A DNA stretch of 64,000 nucleotides from Acetobacteroides hydrogenigenes (GCF_004340205.1 NZ_SLWB01000012.1:54862-118861); one strand, 5' to 3'; positions 35,436 to 45,605 are shown, numbered from the stretch's first letter. Notes: generated by a model from the letters alone, not told the origin. Numbers and translations are program-made.

Positions 35436-36599
35436 ATGACCTACAACTTCGACGAGGTGGTGGACCGTACCAGCACCTCCAGCATCAAGTGGGATGCCCG
35501 CCAGAGCGTCTTCGGCAACCCCGACGTACTACCAATGTGGGTAGCCGACATGGACTTCCGCTCGCCCCAATTCGTTATCGATGCCATTACCCATAGGCTG
35601 GCGCATCCGGTGCTAGGCTACACCCTGCGCCCCGACTCCTACTTCGAGGCCATCGTTGGCTGGGTGAAGCGCCGCAACGGATGGGATATAGAGCGCGACT
35701 GGATAGCCCACTGCCCGGGCGTGGTGCCCGGCCTCAACGTAGCCGTGCTCGCCTACACCAATCCCGGCGATAAAATCGTCATCCAAACGCCGGTGTATCC
35801 TCCTTTCTTCGATGCAGTACGTCAGAACAACCGCACGCTGGTGGAAAACCCGCTTAAGGTTAACGAAGGACGCTTCGTTATTGACTTCGACGACCTCGAC
35901 CAAAAGCTCTCGGGCGCCAAGGCCATTATCCTGTGCAACCCGCACAACCCCGTGGGCCGCGTATTCGAGGAGGATGAGTTGCGCCGCATCGGCGAGCTGT
36001 GCCTGAAGCATGGCGTTACCATCATCAGCGACGAGATCCACTCCGACATCATCATGCCACAGCAGAAGCACCTGCACATCGCCAACCTCGACGAGCGTTT
36101 TGCCGCTACCTGCATCACCTTTATGGCGCCCAGCAAAACCTTTAACCTGGCAGGGCTATCGACGGCCTACGCCGTTATCCCAAATAAGGAGCTACGCGTA
36201 AAATATCTCCATGTCTTGGAGCACCAGCTGCACATCGGCCTGGGCAACATTGCCGGAATTGTAGGACTTGAGGCTGCATACAACAATGGCGGTGACTGGC
36301 TAAATCAGCTGATTGCCTACGTTCAGGGCAACGTCTCTCGCCTTGACGAGCTGATTAAGGCAAAGCTGCCCAAGGTAACCTGCTATAAGCCCGAAGGGAC
36401 GTATCTAGCATGGCTAGACTTTACCGCCTACGGCCTCACCGACGACGAGCTGGACCAGAAGCTGATCCACGAGGCCAAGGTTGGCCTCAACAGCGGTAGC
36501 GCCTTTGGCTCCAACGGTCGTGGCTTCCGCCGCATCAACCTAGCCTGCCCCCGCGCCTACGTAGAGGAGGCCGTAGAGAGAATGAGTAGGGTACTGTAA
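35436..36599 (+). CDS. MalY/PatB-type pyridoxal phosphate enzyme (cystathionine beta-lyase-like)
   Basis: The protein is 387 residues from the ATG at 35436, the usual length for MalY/PatB enzymes, which cleave C-S bonds of cystathionine or cysteine. The start MTYNFDEVVDRTSTSSIKWD is typical. The Schiff-base lysine is K234 in APSKTFNLAG, with CNPHNPVGR at 167-175 and ISDEIHSD at 197-204. The frame is open 31 codons further upstream, but that part is encoded by the heptamer repeats and is not expected to be translated. A terminator follows. Confidence 0.92.
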   Translation: MTYNFDEVVDRTSTSSIKWDARQSVFGNPDVLPMWVADMDFRSPQFVIDAITHRLAHPVLGYTLRPDSYFEAIVGWVKRRNGWDIERDWIAHCPGVVPGLNVAVLAYTNPGDKIVIQTPVYPPFFDAVRQNNRTLVENPLKVNEGRFVIDFDDLDQKLSGAKAIILCNPHNPVGRVFEEDELRRIGELCLKHGVTIISDEIHSDIIMPQQKHLHIANLDERFAATCITFMAPSKTFNLAGLSTAYAVIPNKELRVKYLHVLEHQLHIGLGNIAGIVGLEAAYNNGGDWLNQLIAYVQGNVSRLDELIKAKLPKVTCYKPEGTYLAWLDFTAYGLTDDELDQKLIHEAKVGLNSGSAFGSNGRGFRRINLACPRAYVEEAVERMSRVL

Positions 36600-36619
36600 G
36601 CCAATAATCGTATTTTTCT

Positions 36620-36664
36620 GTAAAGCCCAATAGGATGCTACATCTTGTTGGGCTTTACGTTTTA
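36620..36664 (+). terminator. Terminator of the PatB/MalY gene
   Basis: GTAAAGCCCAA pairs with TTGGGCTTTAC over a 17-nt loop, followed by GTTTTA, 20 nt after the stop codon. Confidence 0.88.
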
Positions 36665-36749
36665 CCTCCCCCTATGCATTGTTCTTTCGCGGAGCTACTG
36701 CACCTTGATTTAGCTTGCGGCATTCTTTCGTGCAGCTAACCGTATCGAA

Positions 36750-37112
36750 TTACGAACTGCAATATTCATCTAAACAACTAACTCTACTAATTTCAGCCAT
36801 GCATTGACGTTTTAGCAAACCAAGCGTATTAAATACACCCCTGTAATATTTATCCCAGAAACCTATCCTACTAATTTCAGCCATGTATTGACGTTTTAGC
36901 AAACCAAGCGTACTAAATGCACCCCTGTAATGTTTATACCGGAAACCAATCCTACTAATTTCAGCCATGTATTGACGTTTTAGTAAACTAAACATACTAA
37001 ATACCACCCTGTAATGTTCATTACGAAAACTAGCCCTATCAAATTCAACTATGCATTGTTATTCTGGCCAACTAAGCTTACTAATTCATGCGCTGCAACA
37101 TCTACCCGATTA
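36750..37112 (-). repeat. 84-bp tandem repeat with 28-residue coding potential
   Basis: About four copies with an 84-bp period, anchored on CTAATTTCAG at 36787, 36871 and 36955 and a degenerate match at 37039. Because 84 is a multiple of three, a minus-strand frame stays open from about 37058 to 36750 and encodes repeats of the form LLKRQYMAEISRIGF followed by a basic/aromatic stretch. A GTG at 37007 could start an 85-residue product. The outermost copy carries a stop codon, so coding is uncertain. It lies in the gap between the PatB/MalY gene and an HTH regulator gene. Confidence 0.8.
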
Positions 37113-37201
37113 ACAATACCTACCATTTTTTCCGGAGAAAAGAACCGTTAAAAAGGATAAATCTGTACTTTAGCAGAAGTAACCCCTAAAACCTTAACGA
37201 T

Positions 37202-37573
37202 ATGCTAAAAATGAATATCTCGCGCGTGCTTGCGCTAAAAGGAATCGACAACGCCTACACCTACCTGAAGAAGCATGGCTATAAGCACACCAAGGCCTAC
37301 TACCTATCCAGAAGTTTGACCCAAAAGATCGATGTAAACGACCTTGAGCGAATATGCCTAAAGTTGAACTGTACCCCAAACGACCTGTTCGAATGGACGC
37401 CATCAAAACCCGAAAACGACATTGATGGGCACGCCCTACAGTCCATTCGACGCAAAGATGCCGCCGTTGGGCTGGTAAAGCTGGTTCAGGGCTTACCTGT
37501 TGAACAGATGGACGAGATTGAGAAGATGATTTTGGAGAAGGTGAGGAAGACTGCAAAGGTGAAAGAAGAATAG
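37202..37573 (+). CDS. Cro/C1-type helix-turn-helix regulator
   Basis: The 123-residue protein has an N-terminal XRE-like domain (residues about 4-65: ISRVLALKGIDNAYTYLKKH, then SRSLTQKIDVNDLERICLKL and CTPNDLFEW). A basic helical tail with EIEKMILEKVRK follows. The end CTPNDLFEW is the usual close of this small Bacteroidota HTH family. The target is unknown. A near-match -7 box (TACTTTAG) lies upstream, and the inverted-repeat nuclease element starts about 50 nt after its stop codon. Confidence 0.82.
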   Translation: MLKMNISRVLALKGIDNAYTYLKKHGYKHTKAYYLSRSLTQKIDVNDLERICLKLNCTPNDLFEWTPSKPENDIDGHALQSIRRKDAAVGLVKLVQGLPVEQMDEIEKMILEKVRKTAKVKEE

Positions 37574-37622
37574 GCCAATGCAATCCATCATTTTTATGCA
37601 GCAACCTTGCCAAGAGCGAACT

Positions 37623-37664
37623 CCCCTCCTTTCCAAGGAGGGGTCGGCGAAGCCGGGGGTGGTT
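37623..37664 (+). repeat. Left 42-nt inverted repeat of the DUF559 element
   Basis: Two hairpins and a tail: CCCCTCCTT-TCC-AAGGAGGGG (37623-37643), then CGGC-GAA-GCCG (37645-37655), then GGGGTGGTT (37656-37664). The reverse complement of 38044-38085 has the same 42-nt plan. The differences are in the first loop and in the second stem, where paired changes keep the base pairing. Confidence 0.92.
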
Positions 37665-37682
37665 AAATAAAGGATACGATCA

Positions 37683-38090
37683 ATGGCGGAATACAACCCT
37701 AAATCGACCAAAGGTTATCGGAAGGAATTAAGAAAAAACCTGACACCTGCCGAGGCTTCATTATGGAAGCTTTTCAAAAATAAGCAGCTTAACGGATGCA
37801 AATTTAGGAGGCAACATGGCGTTGGTCCTTACATTTTAGACTTTTACTGCCCTGCGCTAAAAATTGCAATTGAACTTGATGGAAAGCCCCATTTTACCGA
37901 TGCTGGCAATGCCAGAGACCATACAAGGGACGAATACCTAACGAGGCTAGGAATTGTCACTTTGCGATTTGAGAACAATATTCTTTATACCCATCAAGAG
38001 ATGATTATTGATGCAATAGAGGAGTGTATTAAATCAAAAAAGCAACCACCCCGCCCTTCGGGCACCCCTCCTTGTGAAGGAGGGGAATGA
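37683..38090 (+). CDS. DUF559 endonuclease-domain protein
   Basis: The 135-residue protein has the Vsr/PD-(D/E)XK-like DUF559 fold: LRKNLTPAEASLWKLFKNKQ, then KFRRQHGVGPYILDFYCP with the likely metal-binding Asp, and LKIAIELDGKPHF with the Glu/Asp pair. Catalytic residues look intact. The last residues (about PPRPSGTPPCEGGE) are encoded by the right inverted repeat, so the gene runs into the element end. It is enclosed by 42-nt inverted repeats, suggesting a nuclease that moves, spreads or recognises these palindromes. Function of the family is not established. Confidence 0.88.
   Translation: MAEYNPKSTKGYRKELRKNLTPAEASLWKLFKNKQLNGCKFRRQHGVGPYILDFYCPALKIAIELDGKPHFTDAGNARDHTRDEYLTRLGIVTLRFENNILYTHQEMIIDAIEECIKSKKQPPRPSGTPPCEGGE
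38044..38085 (-). repeat. Right 42-nt inverted repeat of the DUF559 element
   Basis: Mirror copy of 37623-37664: AACCACCCC (38044-38052), GCCC-TTC-GGGC (38053-38063), then CCCCTCCTT-GTG-AAGGAGGGG (38065-38085). It overlaps the 3' end of the nuclease gene. Confidence 0.92.
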
Positions 38091-38160
38091 GCCCTGTGCA
38101 TTCTTACCGAGAATATCAAACTCTTATATCGAACGAACGTTAGCAAGGGCTATAATAGTA

Positions 38161-38184
38161 AGAGGCGCGATGAATCGCGCCTCT
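38161..38184. repeat. Perfect 10-bp palindromic hairpin (REP-like)
   Basis: AGAGGCGCGA pairs with TCGCGCCTCT over a TGAA loop, 21 nt after the stop codon of the minus-strand mannosidase gene. There is no T tract on either side, so it is more like a REP-type palindrome or mRNA end stabiliser than a classical terminator. Confidence 0.7.
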
Positions 38185-38204
38185 ACCATATTCCTATAAA
38201 GTTT

Positions 38205-40541
38205 CTATTTCTCTTCCGACAGCGAGTAAGGACGCTCGTTGGCGCCAAATACACGCTTCTTGTTTGGCTTACTAGCCATTTCAAAATCTATAACAGCGCC
38301 ATCCTTCAGGTCGTCGTAGGTGAAGTAGGCCTTGGCGTATGGCTTACCATTGAGCATCACCGAGCGAATGTAGCGGTTGGCATCGCTCACCTTTGGCGCA
38401 CGAATCTCGATAAACTTCCCCTCGCCCACCTTCACCTTCATGTAGGGCAGGTATGGCGCACCAATGATGTACTGGTTAGAGCCGGGGCATACGGGGTAGA
38501 ATCCCATGGCAGAAAAAACATACCAAGCCGACATTTGGCCGCAGTCGTCGTTACCGCACAAACCATCGATGGTGTTGCGGTACATACGGTTCATGATTTC
38601 GCGAACCCAGTACTGCGTTTTCCAAGGCTGCGACGACCAGCTGTATAGGTATGCCACATGGTGGCTTGGCTCGTTGCCATGCACGTAGCAGCCCAGCAAA
38701 CCCTCGCGCGTCACATCTTCGGTGTGAGCAAAGAACTCGTCGGGTAAATGCATGCTGAAAAGAGAATCGAGGCGTTGCACAAATATCCTGTCACCACCCA
38801 TCTGCTGCATCAGCCCACGAACATCGTGAGGTACGTAGAACGAGTAGTTCCAAGAGTTACCCTCGATGAAGCCTTCGCCATGCGTGCTGAGTAGGCTGAA
38901 ATCTTTCTTCCACGAACCGTCAGACATTCTTCCACGGGCAAAGCCCAACGAAGGATCGAACACGTTCTTGTAGCTCATGGCACGGTTACGGAAAACCTTA
39001 GCCAACGAGTCGTTGCCCATCAGCAGAGCTGAGCGGTAGATGGTCCAATCGTCGTAGGCATACTCCAAGGTGATGGATGATCCAGACCCGCTCTTATCGA
39101 AGGGTACGTAACCTAGGCGGCGGTAATCGTCAATACCATCGTAGTAGGGAATGTTGGCGCTGCTGTTCATCGCCTTTAGCGCAAGCGGCTGATCGTTTAC
39201 CAATCCCTTAACAAGAGCATCAGCAACAACCGATACGCCATGGTAGCCAATCATGCACCAATTTTCGTTGCCCATATGCGACCAAACGGGCAGCGCACCA
39301 TGCACGCTCTGCTGGTAGTGGGCCAGCATTGAGGCCACCATATCCTTGTTTCTATCTCTATTGATAAGGTTGAATAAAGGATGAAGTGCCCTATAGGTAT
39401 CCCAAACGGAGAATACGGTGTAGTTGGTAAAGCCATCGGCCTGATGTATCTCGTGATCGATGCCGCGGTAGCGTCCATCAACATCCATATAAACCGAAGG
39501 GTTGATGAGCGTATGGTAAAGCGAGGTGTAGAGCATGACCAGCTGGTCGCTGTTGCCCTTAGCCTCAACAACCGACAGCTCCTTATCCCACTTTTGGGTT
39601 GCCTCGGCGGCCAACGCATCAAAAGATTTTGCTGCTGCTTCCACCTTTAGGTTATTCACCGCACCTGCAGTACCAACTGCCGATAGCGCAACCTTTACCT
39701 CTAGTGGCGTGGTTGACTCTCCGAAGTCGAAGCAGGCCACAATCTTTCGTCCGCCCATCTCTGGGAAGTTATCCTTGCTACGGAACTTACGCCAAAAGCC
39801 CGAGTACTTTTGCTTCTCCCTATCCACATGCGTGTACGACACGATAGGCTTGGAGAAGGAGATGGCAAAGTAGGTGTAGTTGGTACGTGCCCAGCCATTG
39901 GTAATACGATATCCCGTTAGCAGGGTGTCGTTCTCGACCCTAACATTAGCCCAAAGCACCTTGCCATCGTAGCCATAAATGCCGTGAATAAGGTCGAGTA
40001 TCATCTTCTGACTTTCTCCTTTGGGGAAGGTGTACTTGTGTACGCCCACCCTTTCGGTGGCAGTTAGCTCGGCCTTAATGCCGTAATCGTCGAGCAGCAC
40101 GCAGTAGTATCCCGGACGAGCCTGCTCGTTGGTATGCGAAAAGGCCGATCGGTAGCCCGAACGGGGTTTGCCGGCTTCGCCCGGATTCATCTTGGGCTGA
40201 CCAGTAAAAGGCATAATAAGAATATCTCCCAAATCGGAATGCCCTGTTCCGCTAAGGTGGGTGTGGCTAAACCCAACAATGGTCTTATCGTCGTACTGAT
40301 ATCCTGCACAGTACTTGTAGACATCCTTTTGGTAGGCGCCATTCACGTTATGGGGTATGGTATCGGTATCAGGACTTAGCTGAACAATTCCGTGAGGAAC
40401 ACATGCTCCCGGAAAGGTGTGCCCCATACTTTTCGTGCCAATGAAGGGATTGACGTAGCTAGATAGATTCTGACCCATAGCCAATCCGCCAAATGCTGAG
40501 GCTACAGCCAGCAAGAATAGCTTTCTAAGGATAGGTTTCAT
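38205..40541 (-). CDS. GH92 family alpha-mannosidase
   Basis: The 778-residue secreted enzyme has a signal peptide ending near GGLAMGQ and should remove alpha-linked mannose from N-glycan or mannan substrates, Ca2+-dependently by family knowledge. GH92 signatures are clear: YVNPFIGTKSMGHTFPGACV at the start, GFSHTHLSGTGHSDLGD, HGNEPSHHVAYLY, and GNDDCGQMSAWYVFSAMGFY near the end. Length is normal. It is a single gene without neighbouring glycan transport genes. The exact linkage is not readable. Confidence 0.95.
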   Translation of the reverse strand: MKPILRKLFLLAVASAFGGLAMGQNLSSYVNPFIGTKSMGHTFPGACVPHGIVQLSPDTDTIPHNVNGAYQKDVYKYCAGYQYDDKTIVGFSHTHLSGTGHSDLGDILIMPFTGQPKMNPGEAGKPRSGYRSAFSHTNEQARPGYYCVLLDDYGIKAELTATERVGVHKYTFPKGESQKMILDLIHGIYGYDGKVLWANVRVENDTLLTGYRITNGWARTNYTYFAISFSKPIVSYTHVDREKQKYSGFWRKFRSKDNFPEMGGRKIVACFDFGESTTPLEVKVALSAVGTAGAVNNLKVEAAAKSFDALAAEATQKWDKELSVVEAKGNSDQLVMLYTSLYHTLINPSVYMDVDGRYRGIDHEIHQADGFTNYTVFSVWDTYRALHPLFNLINRDRNKDMVASMLAHYQQSVHGALPVWSHMGNENWCMIGYHGVSVVADALVKGLVNDQPLALKAMNSSANIPYYDGIDDYRRLGYVPFDKSGSGSSITLEYAYDDWTIYRSALLMGNDSLAKVFRNRAMSYKNVFDPSLGFARGRMSDGSWKKDFSLLSTHGEGFIEGNSWNYSFYVPHDVRGLMQQMGGDRIFVQRLDSLFSMHLPDEFFAHTEDVTREGLLGCYVHGNEPSHHVAYLYSWSSQPWKTQYWVREIMNRMYRNTIDGLCGNDDCGQMSAWYVFSAMGFYPVCPGSNQYIIGAPYLPYMKVKVGEGKFIEIRAPKVSDANRYIRSVMLNGKPYAKAYFTYDDLKDGAVIDFEMASKPNKKRVFGANERPYSLSEEK

Positions 40542-40627
40542 ACGGTAGGTATTTTAATAGTAGTAGCGTCATCTTTACTAAGCGTAAATATGACGACCTA
40601 AATGTAATACAAATACCGTCAATGGAT

Positions 40628-40660
40628 AAAAAAAGAGGAACCACTTATGATTCCTCTTTT
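40628..40660 (-). terminator. Terminator of the ABC-F gene
   Basis: AAAAGAGGAA pairs perfectly with TTCCTCTTTT over a 10-nt loop, with T residues after the stem on the minus strand. It lies 22 nt after the stop codon. Confidence 0.88.
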
Positions 40661-40682
40661 GATATATTCGGATTGTTTATTC

Positions 40683-42308
<1,626 letters not shown>

Positions 42309-42348
42309 CTAAGTTTTAATCAATGCCTATAGCTAGGCAAAAGTGCCG

Positions 42349-42356
42349 CAAAACTA
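42349..42356 (-). promoter_or_regulatory. -7 box of the ABC-F gene
   Basis: On the minus strand TAGTTTTG matches TAnnTTTG, about 50 nt before the start codon. Confidence 0.45.
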
Positions 42357-42550
42357 GCTCTATTATTGCGAATATGCTAGTACAACGCCCCTAAGTTTAC
42401 CTGAAATATCCTATAAAAGAGGTTAATCCGATGCTGCTTTACCGCTTAGGCTACAAGGAAAATGCGCTTTCTGCAGCAGCTAGGCCCCGATGACGAAGAT
42501 TTAGCCGCTAAGCTATCGCATTAAGCGAACCCTCTATTCGCATTTTCTTG

Positions 42551-42558
42551 TATGTTTG
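42551..42558 (+). promoter_or_regulatory. -7 box of the GH16 gene
   Basis: TATGTTTG matches TAnnTTTG and lies 33 nt before the ATG at 42592. It overlaps an in-frame TTG at 42556, which is therefore unlikely to be the real start. Confidence 0.6.
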
Positions 42559-42591
42559 CCTCTAATTATAGACGCAACCAAAATAAACACC

Positions 42592-43392
42592 ATGGGACTA
42601 TTTAAAAGAGCAACCATTGCGGCAGCTGTGCTATTGGTTGGATTTACGGCATCCTCACAAAAGCAGGAGCATAAATGGAAGTTAACCTGGCAGGATGACT
42701 TTAACGGTACAAGAATAGACACTTCGAAGTGGTCTAAAATTCCTCGCGGAGGCTCTGACTGGAATAGGCATATGTCGGACCAAGATTCTTTGTACGAAGT
42801 AAAAGATGGCAAGCTGCTTCTTCGCGGTATGGTGAATACCAACCCCACCGATACGGTTCCTGTGGTAACGGGGGGCGTATACACCAAGGGGAAATTTTTT
42901 CAGAAGTATGGACGTATAGAGATTTCTGCAAAGCTGCAATCAGCACAAGGAGCCTGGCCGGCATTCTGGATGCTGCCAGAAACGGGCAAATGGCCAAATG
43001 CAGGTGAGATCGACATCATGGAGCACCTGAATTTCGATTCTATCGCATATCAGACAGTACACAGCTACTATACGTTTGTGCTCAAGGAAGAGAACCCACC
43101 CAAGGGAGGCGTGAATAAAATAAACATGAATGAGTTTAATACCTATCGTGTAGATTGGTACCCCGATTCGCTGGTATTCTTTGTAAACAACCGCCGCACA
43201 TTTGCATATCCACGGATTGAGACCACAAAGGAGGGTCAGTGGCCGTTTACCACACCGTTCTACCTGCTACTAGACATGCAGCTGGGAGGAAGCTGGGTAG
43301 GCCCCATCGATAAATCGCAGCTACCCGTTGAAATGGAAATCGACTGGATTAAGTTTTATGCGCTACCCAAAGAGTTTGAGAAGGAGGAGTAA
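42592..43392 (+). CDS. GH16 family glycoside hydrolase (laminarinase-like)
   Basis: The 266-residue secreted enzyme has a signal peptide (MGLFKRATIAAAVLLVGFTA). The GH16 active-site motif is GEIDIME, with nucleophile E139, D141 and acid/base E144. Substrate-cleft aromatics are nearby (WPAFWMLPE, WPNAGE). GH16 enzymes cleave beta-1,3/1,4-glucans or galactans; the motif form ExDxxE is shared by laminarinases and agarases, so specificity is open. The start was set at the ATG at 42592 because earlier codons lie in the promoter box. Monocistronic. Confidence 0.92.
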   Translation: MGLFKRATIAAAVLLVGFTASSQKQEHKWKLTWQDDFNGTRIDTSKWSKIPRGGSDWNRHMSDQDSLYEVKDGKLLLRGMVNTNPTDTVPVVTGGVYTKGKFFQKYGRIEISAKLQSAQGAWPAFWMLPETGKWPNAGEIDIMEHLNFDSIAYQTVHSYYTFVLKEENPPKGGVNKINMNEFNTYRVDWYPDSLVFFVNNRRTFAYPRIETTKEGQWPFTTPFYLLLDMQLGGSWVGPIDKSQLPVEMEIDWIKFYALPKEFEKEE

Positions 43393-43593
43393 CAGCTGCT
43401 TTTGCATTAAGTGAGCAGCGGTTGGGGTAGGGCCTAGCTACGAATGCGAAACCATCGAACCTATCGGCGATCCTATACCCCATAAAAAGAAACCGGCATA
43501 CCACCTAAAAGTGCAGCCCTGTATGCCGATGTAAGCAACGGGAAGCGCTAACGGCACAGCACGTCCTTAAACCGAATGCAAGTGCGGTGGATA

Positions 43594-43630
43594 ACAAAAA
43601 GAAGCGGCTGCCCGATAGAAGGCAGCCGCT
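43594..43630 (-). terminator. Terminator of the DUF2202 gene
   Basis: AGCGGCTGCC pairs perfectly with GGCAGCCGCT over an 8-nt loop, with T residues following on the minus strand, 26 nt after the stop codon. Confidence 0.9.
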
Positions 43631-43656
43631 CCGCTATGGTACAGCAGGAAGAATGC

Positions 43657-44385
43657 CTAGCTGCTTTGTCCAAATCTAAGCTGGTAGCGCCTACCCTGCT
43701 CCATTGGCGAGGTTACAATCTGGGTGAAGGTAGCCAAATCGAGGTAGGTAGGGCTGTAGGTAATGCCTAGCGAGGTTAGCTGGCGATTAAAGGCCCTTAG
43801 GTGGTTGGACGAGGCCTTCAGCAAATTCTCGAACACCATAGTAATGTTGGCGTTTGAGGTTTTTGTCAGATCGTCCTTCAGATCGAAGATGTCCTTCTCC
43901 TCTATAAGGGCCCCCACCCTAAAGGCATCGGCCAACGACCTGCTACCATCGGCAACAAGCTGGGCGTAAAGGGCGGTAAACGCTGGATTCTCGAACTCGC
44001 CAGCGGGAAGCAAAGCGGTGTTTGCCATGCCCAGGCGCTCCATTAGGGTTACAACCGCGCTGGCGTGCGTTGCCTCGGCCTTTGCAATGTTGGCAAAGAT
44101 AGGAGTTCCCCACTTTGCGCTAAGAGCCATGTAAACATCGCGGGCCAGTTTCTCCTCTTCCTTCATAAAGGTCAGCATCTCCTGCTCTAAAGCGGTGCCT
44201 GGCGCTGTTGCCACCAGGGCGCTTTTAAGGTTCGAGCCCAGAATTAGGCTGGTACCATCGCCCTGAACCTCGAGTAGCGTATCGAATTTGGGGTCGCTAC
44301 CGTTGGCCTCCTTTTCGCAGCTCGTAAGAGCAGCCGTAGCGAACACCATGCCCACCGCAGCTAAAAGAACTGAAAACCGTTTCAT
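43657..44385 (-). CDS. DUF2202 ferritin-like lipoprotein
   Basis: The 242-residue protein has a lipoprotein signal with the lipobox cysteine at 23 (ATAALTSC). DUF2202 follows: EEEKLARDVYMALSAKWG and IAKAEATHASAVVTLMERLG contain the E..ExxH-type metal ligands of a four-helix ferritin-like bundle, and a second pair lies in the C-terminal half (ALIEEKDIFDL, SSNHLRAF). Function of the family is not established. It is the last member of the minus-strand sigma-factor cluster but has a separate gap and its own terminator. Confidence 0.85.
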   Translation of the reverse strand: MKRFSVLLAAVGMVFATAALTSCEKEANGSDPKFDTLLEVQGDGTSLILGSNLKSALVATAPGTALEQEMLTFMKEEEKLARDVYMALSAKWGTPIFANIAKAEATHASAVVTLMERLGMANTALLPAGEFENPAFTALYAQLVADGSRSLADAFRVGALIEEKDIFDLKDDLTKTSNANITMVFENLLKASSNHLRAFNRQLTSLGITYSPTYLDLATFTQIVTSPMEQGRRYQLRFGQSS

Positions 44386-44618
44386 TCGAAAGTGCTTTTT
44401 AAGCCGTTGGATGGAGCGCCCTTCGGACGGTTGCTCCTATGCTCGCGCCCGAGAGTAGAGGGTGCTTCATCGCAAGGGCTATAACGTTTGACGATAAATT
44501 AAACCGTACTATAGGATAGGAATTGCATCCTTAGCCTACCGCTAGCGAGGGTCGATTCCTGCATTAGGAGGAATCGGGAAGAATACGCAGGACAAGTGCA
44601 GGCGGCGATGGGCATTCG

Positions 44619-44957
44619 CTACTTCTTCTCGGTGCGAGCCTCGTGGTTATCGCAAACTCCGTTGCCGTCCTTGTCTACAAAGTTGGCGCCGTTACCTTTT
44701 CCCTGATGTTGACCAGAACAACTCCCCTTACCATGACCGTGTCGGTTGCCATGTCCGGCGCCCTTGCCGCTACGCTTTGCACGGTTCGAGGTTCCGTTCT
44801 CGTAGCTATCGCAAACGCCATTGCTATTTTTATCGACATAGGCAGGACCATTCTTGCCGGTTCCTTTTGGGTTGGCGGTAGTCTTGGTGTCTTGGGCATT
44901 GGCAACTGCAACCACAGTTACTAGAGCCGCTGCTGCTAAGAAAATTCTTGCTTTCAT
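44619..44957 (-). CDS. Secreted small protein with two Asp-rich (EF-hand-like) repeats
   Basis: The protein is 112 residues from the ATG at 44957, with a signal peptide (MKARIFLAAAALVTVVAVAN). Two copies of a short motif, YVDKNSNGVCD (40-50) and FVDKDGNGVCD (93-103), resemble Ca2+-binding DxDxNG loops with a Cys. Between them lies a Gly/His/Lys-rich linker (KGAGHGNRHGHGKGSC) that could bind metal. The 5' part of the longer frame lies in DNA with no coding signal. Neighbours (sigma, anti-sigma, Spy-like sensor) suggest an envelope or metal-stress role. Confidence 0.75.
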   Translation of the reverse strand: MKARIFLAAAALVTVVAVANAQDTKTTANPKGTGKNGPAYVDKNSNGVCDSYENGTSNRAKRSGKGAGHGNRHGHGKGSCSGQHQGKGNGANFVDKDGNGVCDNHEARTEKK

Positions 44958-45053
44958 TGCTGTTCTATTTAAAGTGTTAATAATTGAGCATACCAAGGGC
45001 TGTACTGCTTTTCCTAAGAAGCAGCACGTACTATAATCTAGCCATTTACGGTT

Positions 45054-45605
45054 TTACTGATTGCGGCATTGCCCCCGATGGTGGCCTTGCCCGGTACCTT
45101 TACCGGAGCAGCCCGCCGAATCTTCCGATCCAAAAACGGTTTCGAAGATGGCCTTCAGCTTTACCTGCTGATCTTTGGTGCAAATACCGCGTATGCCAAG
45201 GTAGTACTGGTAGGTGTCGCGCTTCAGCCGAGCGTGCAGCACCCCAATAGAGTCGGACAGCTGGTAAAGGAGCAGCGTATCGGGTTTTGGTCCCGCCATA
45301 TTCTGCATCATGCGCTGGCGAAGCCCACGCAGCTTTACGTTTACCTCGTTGGCATCGCTGCGAAAGCGATGGTTAACCTCGCGAAACCGATCCATTTGCT
45401 CGCGCGAGAGGTTGAGCGAATCGCGGAAAAAGCGGCCGTTAAACTGTACGCCTTCGCCCTTGGCCGGGGCGGCACCCCCACGGCTGCCCGCTCCTCCCCT
45501 ATTCGCATCGTAGATATGGTACCCTATTGTTGCCAGCGTGGTAAGGTTAAACACCACCAGCAGCACGATTATCCATACCAGCGTTTTACTTTTTTCGGAT
45601 TTCAT
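45054..45605 (-). CDS. Spy/CpxP-like periplasmic heavy-metal sensor or chaperone
   Basis: The 183-residue protein has a membrane anchor at about 9-30. The periplasmic helical part has an LTxxQ-like start, LNLSREQMDRFREVNHRFRS, and a C-terminal KDQQVKLKAIFETVF, as in Spy/CpxP/CnrX proteins. The tail is Cys/His-rich (GCSGKGTGQGHHRGQC), suited to metal binding. It follows the anti-sigma gene by 11 nt, so it may feed envelope signals to the sigma/anti-sigma pair. Confidence 0.78.
   Translation of the reverse strand: MKSEKSKTLVWIIVLLVVFNLTTLATIGYHIYDANRGGAGSRGGAAPAKGEGVQFNGRFFRDSLNLSREQMDRFREVNHRFRSDANEVNVKLRGLRQRMMQNMAGPKPDTLLLYQLSDSIGVLHARLKRDTYQYYLGIRGICTKDQQVKLKAIFETVFGSEDSAGCSGKGTGQGHHRGQCRNQ

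Noticed and set aside
35613..36077. Minus-strand open frame of 154 codons inside the PatB/MalY gene
   Set aside because: Shadow of a GC-rich conserved gene; the plus-strand product has all PLP motifs.
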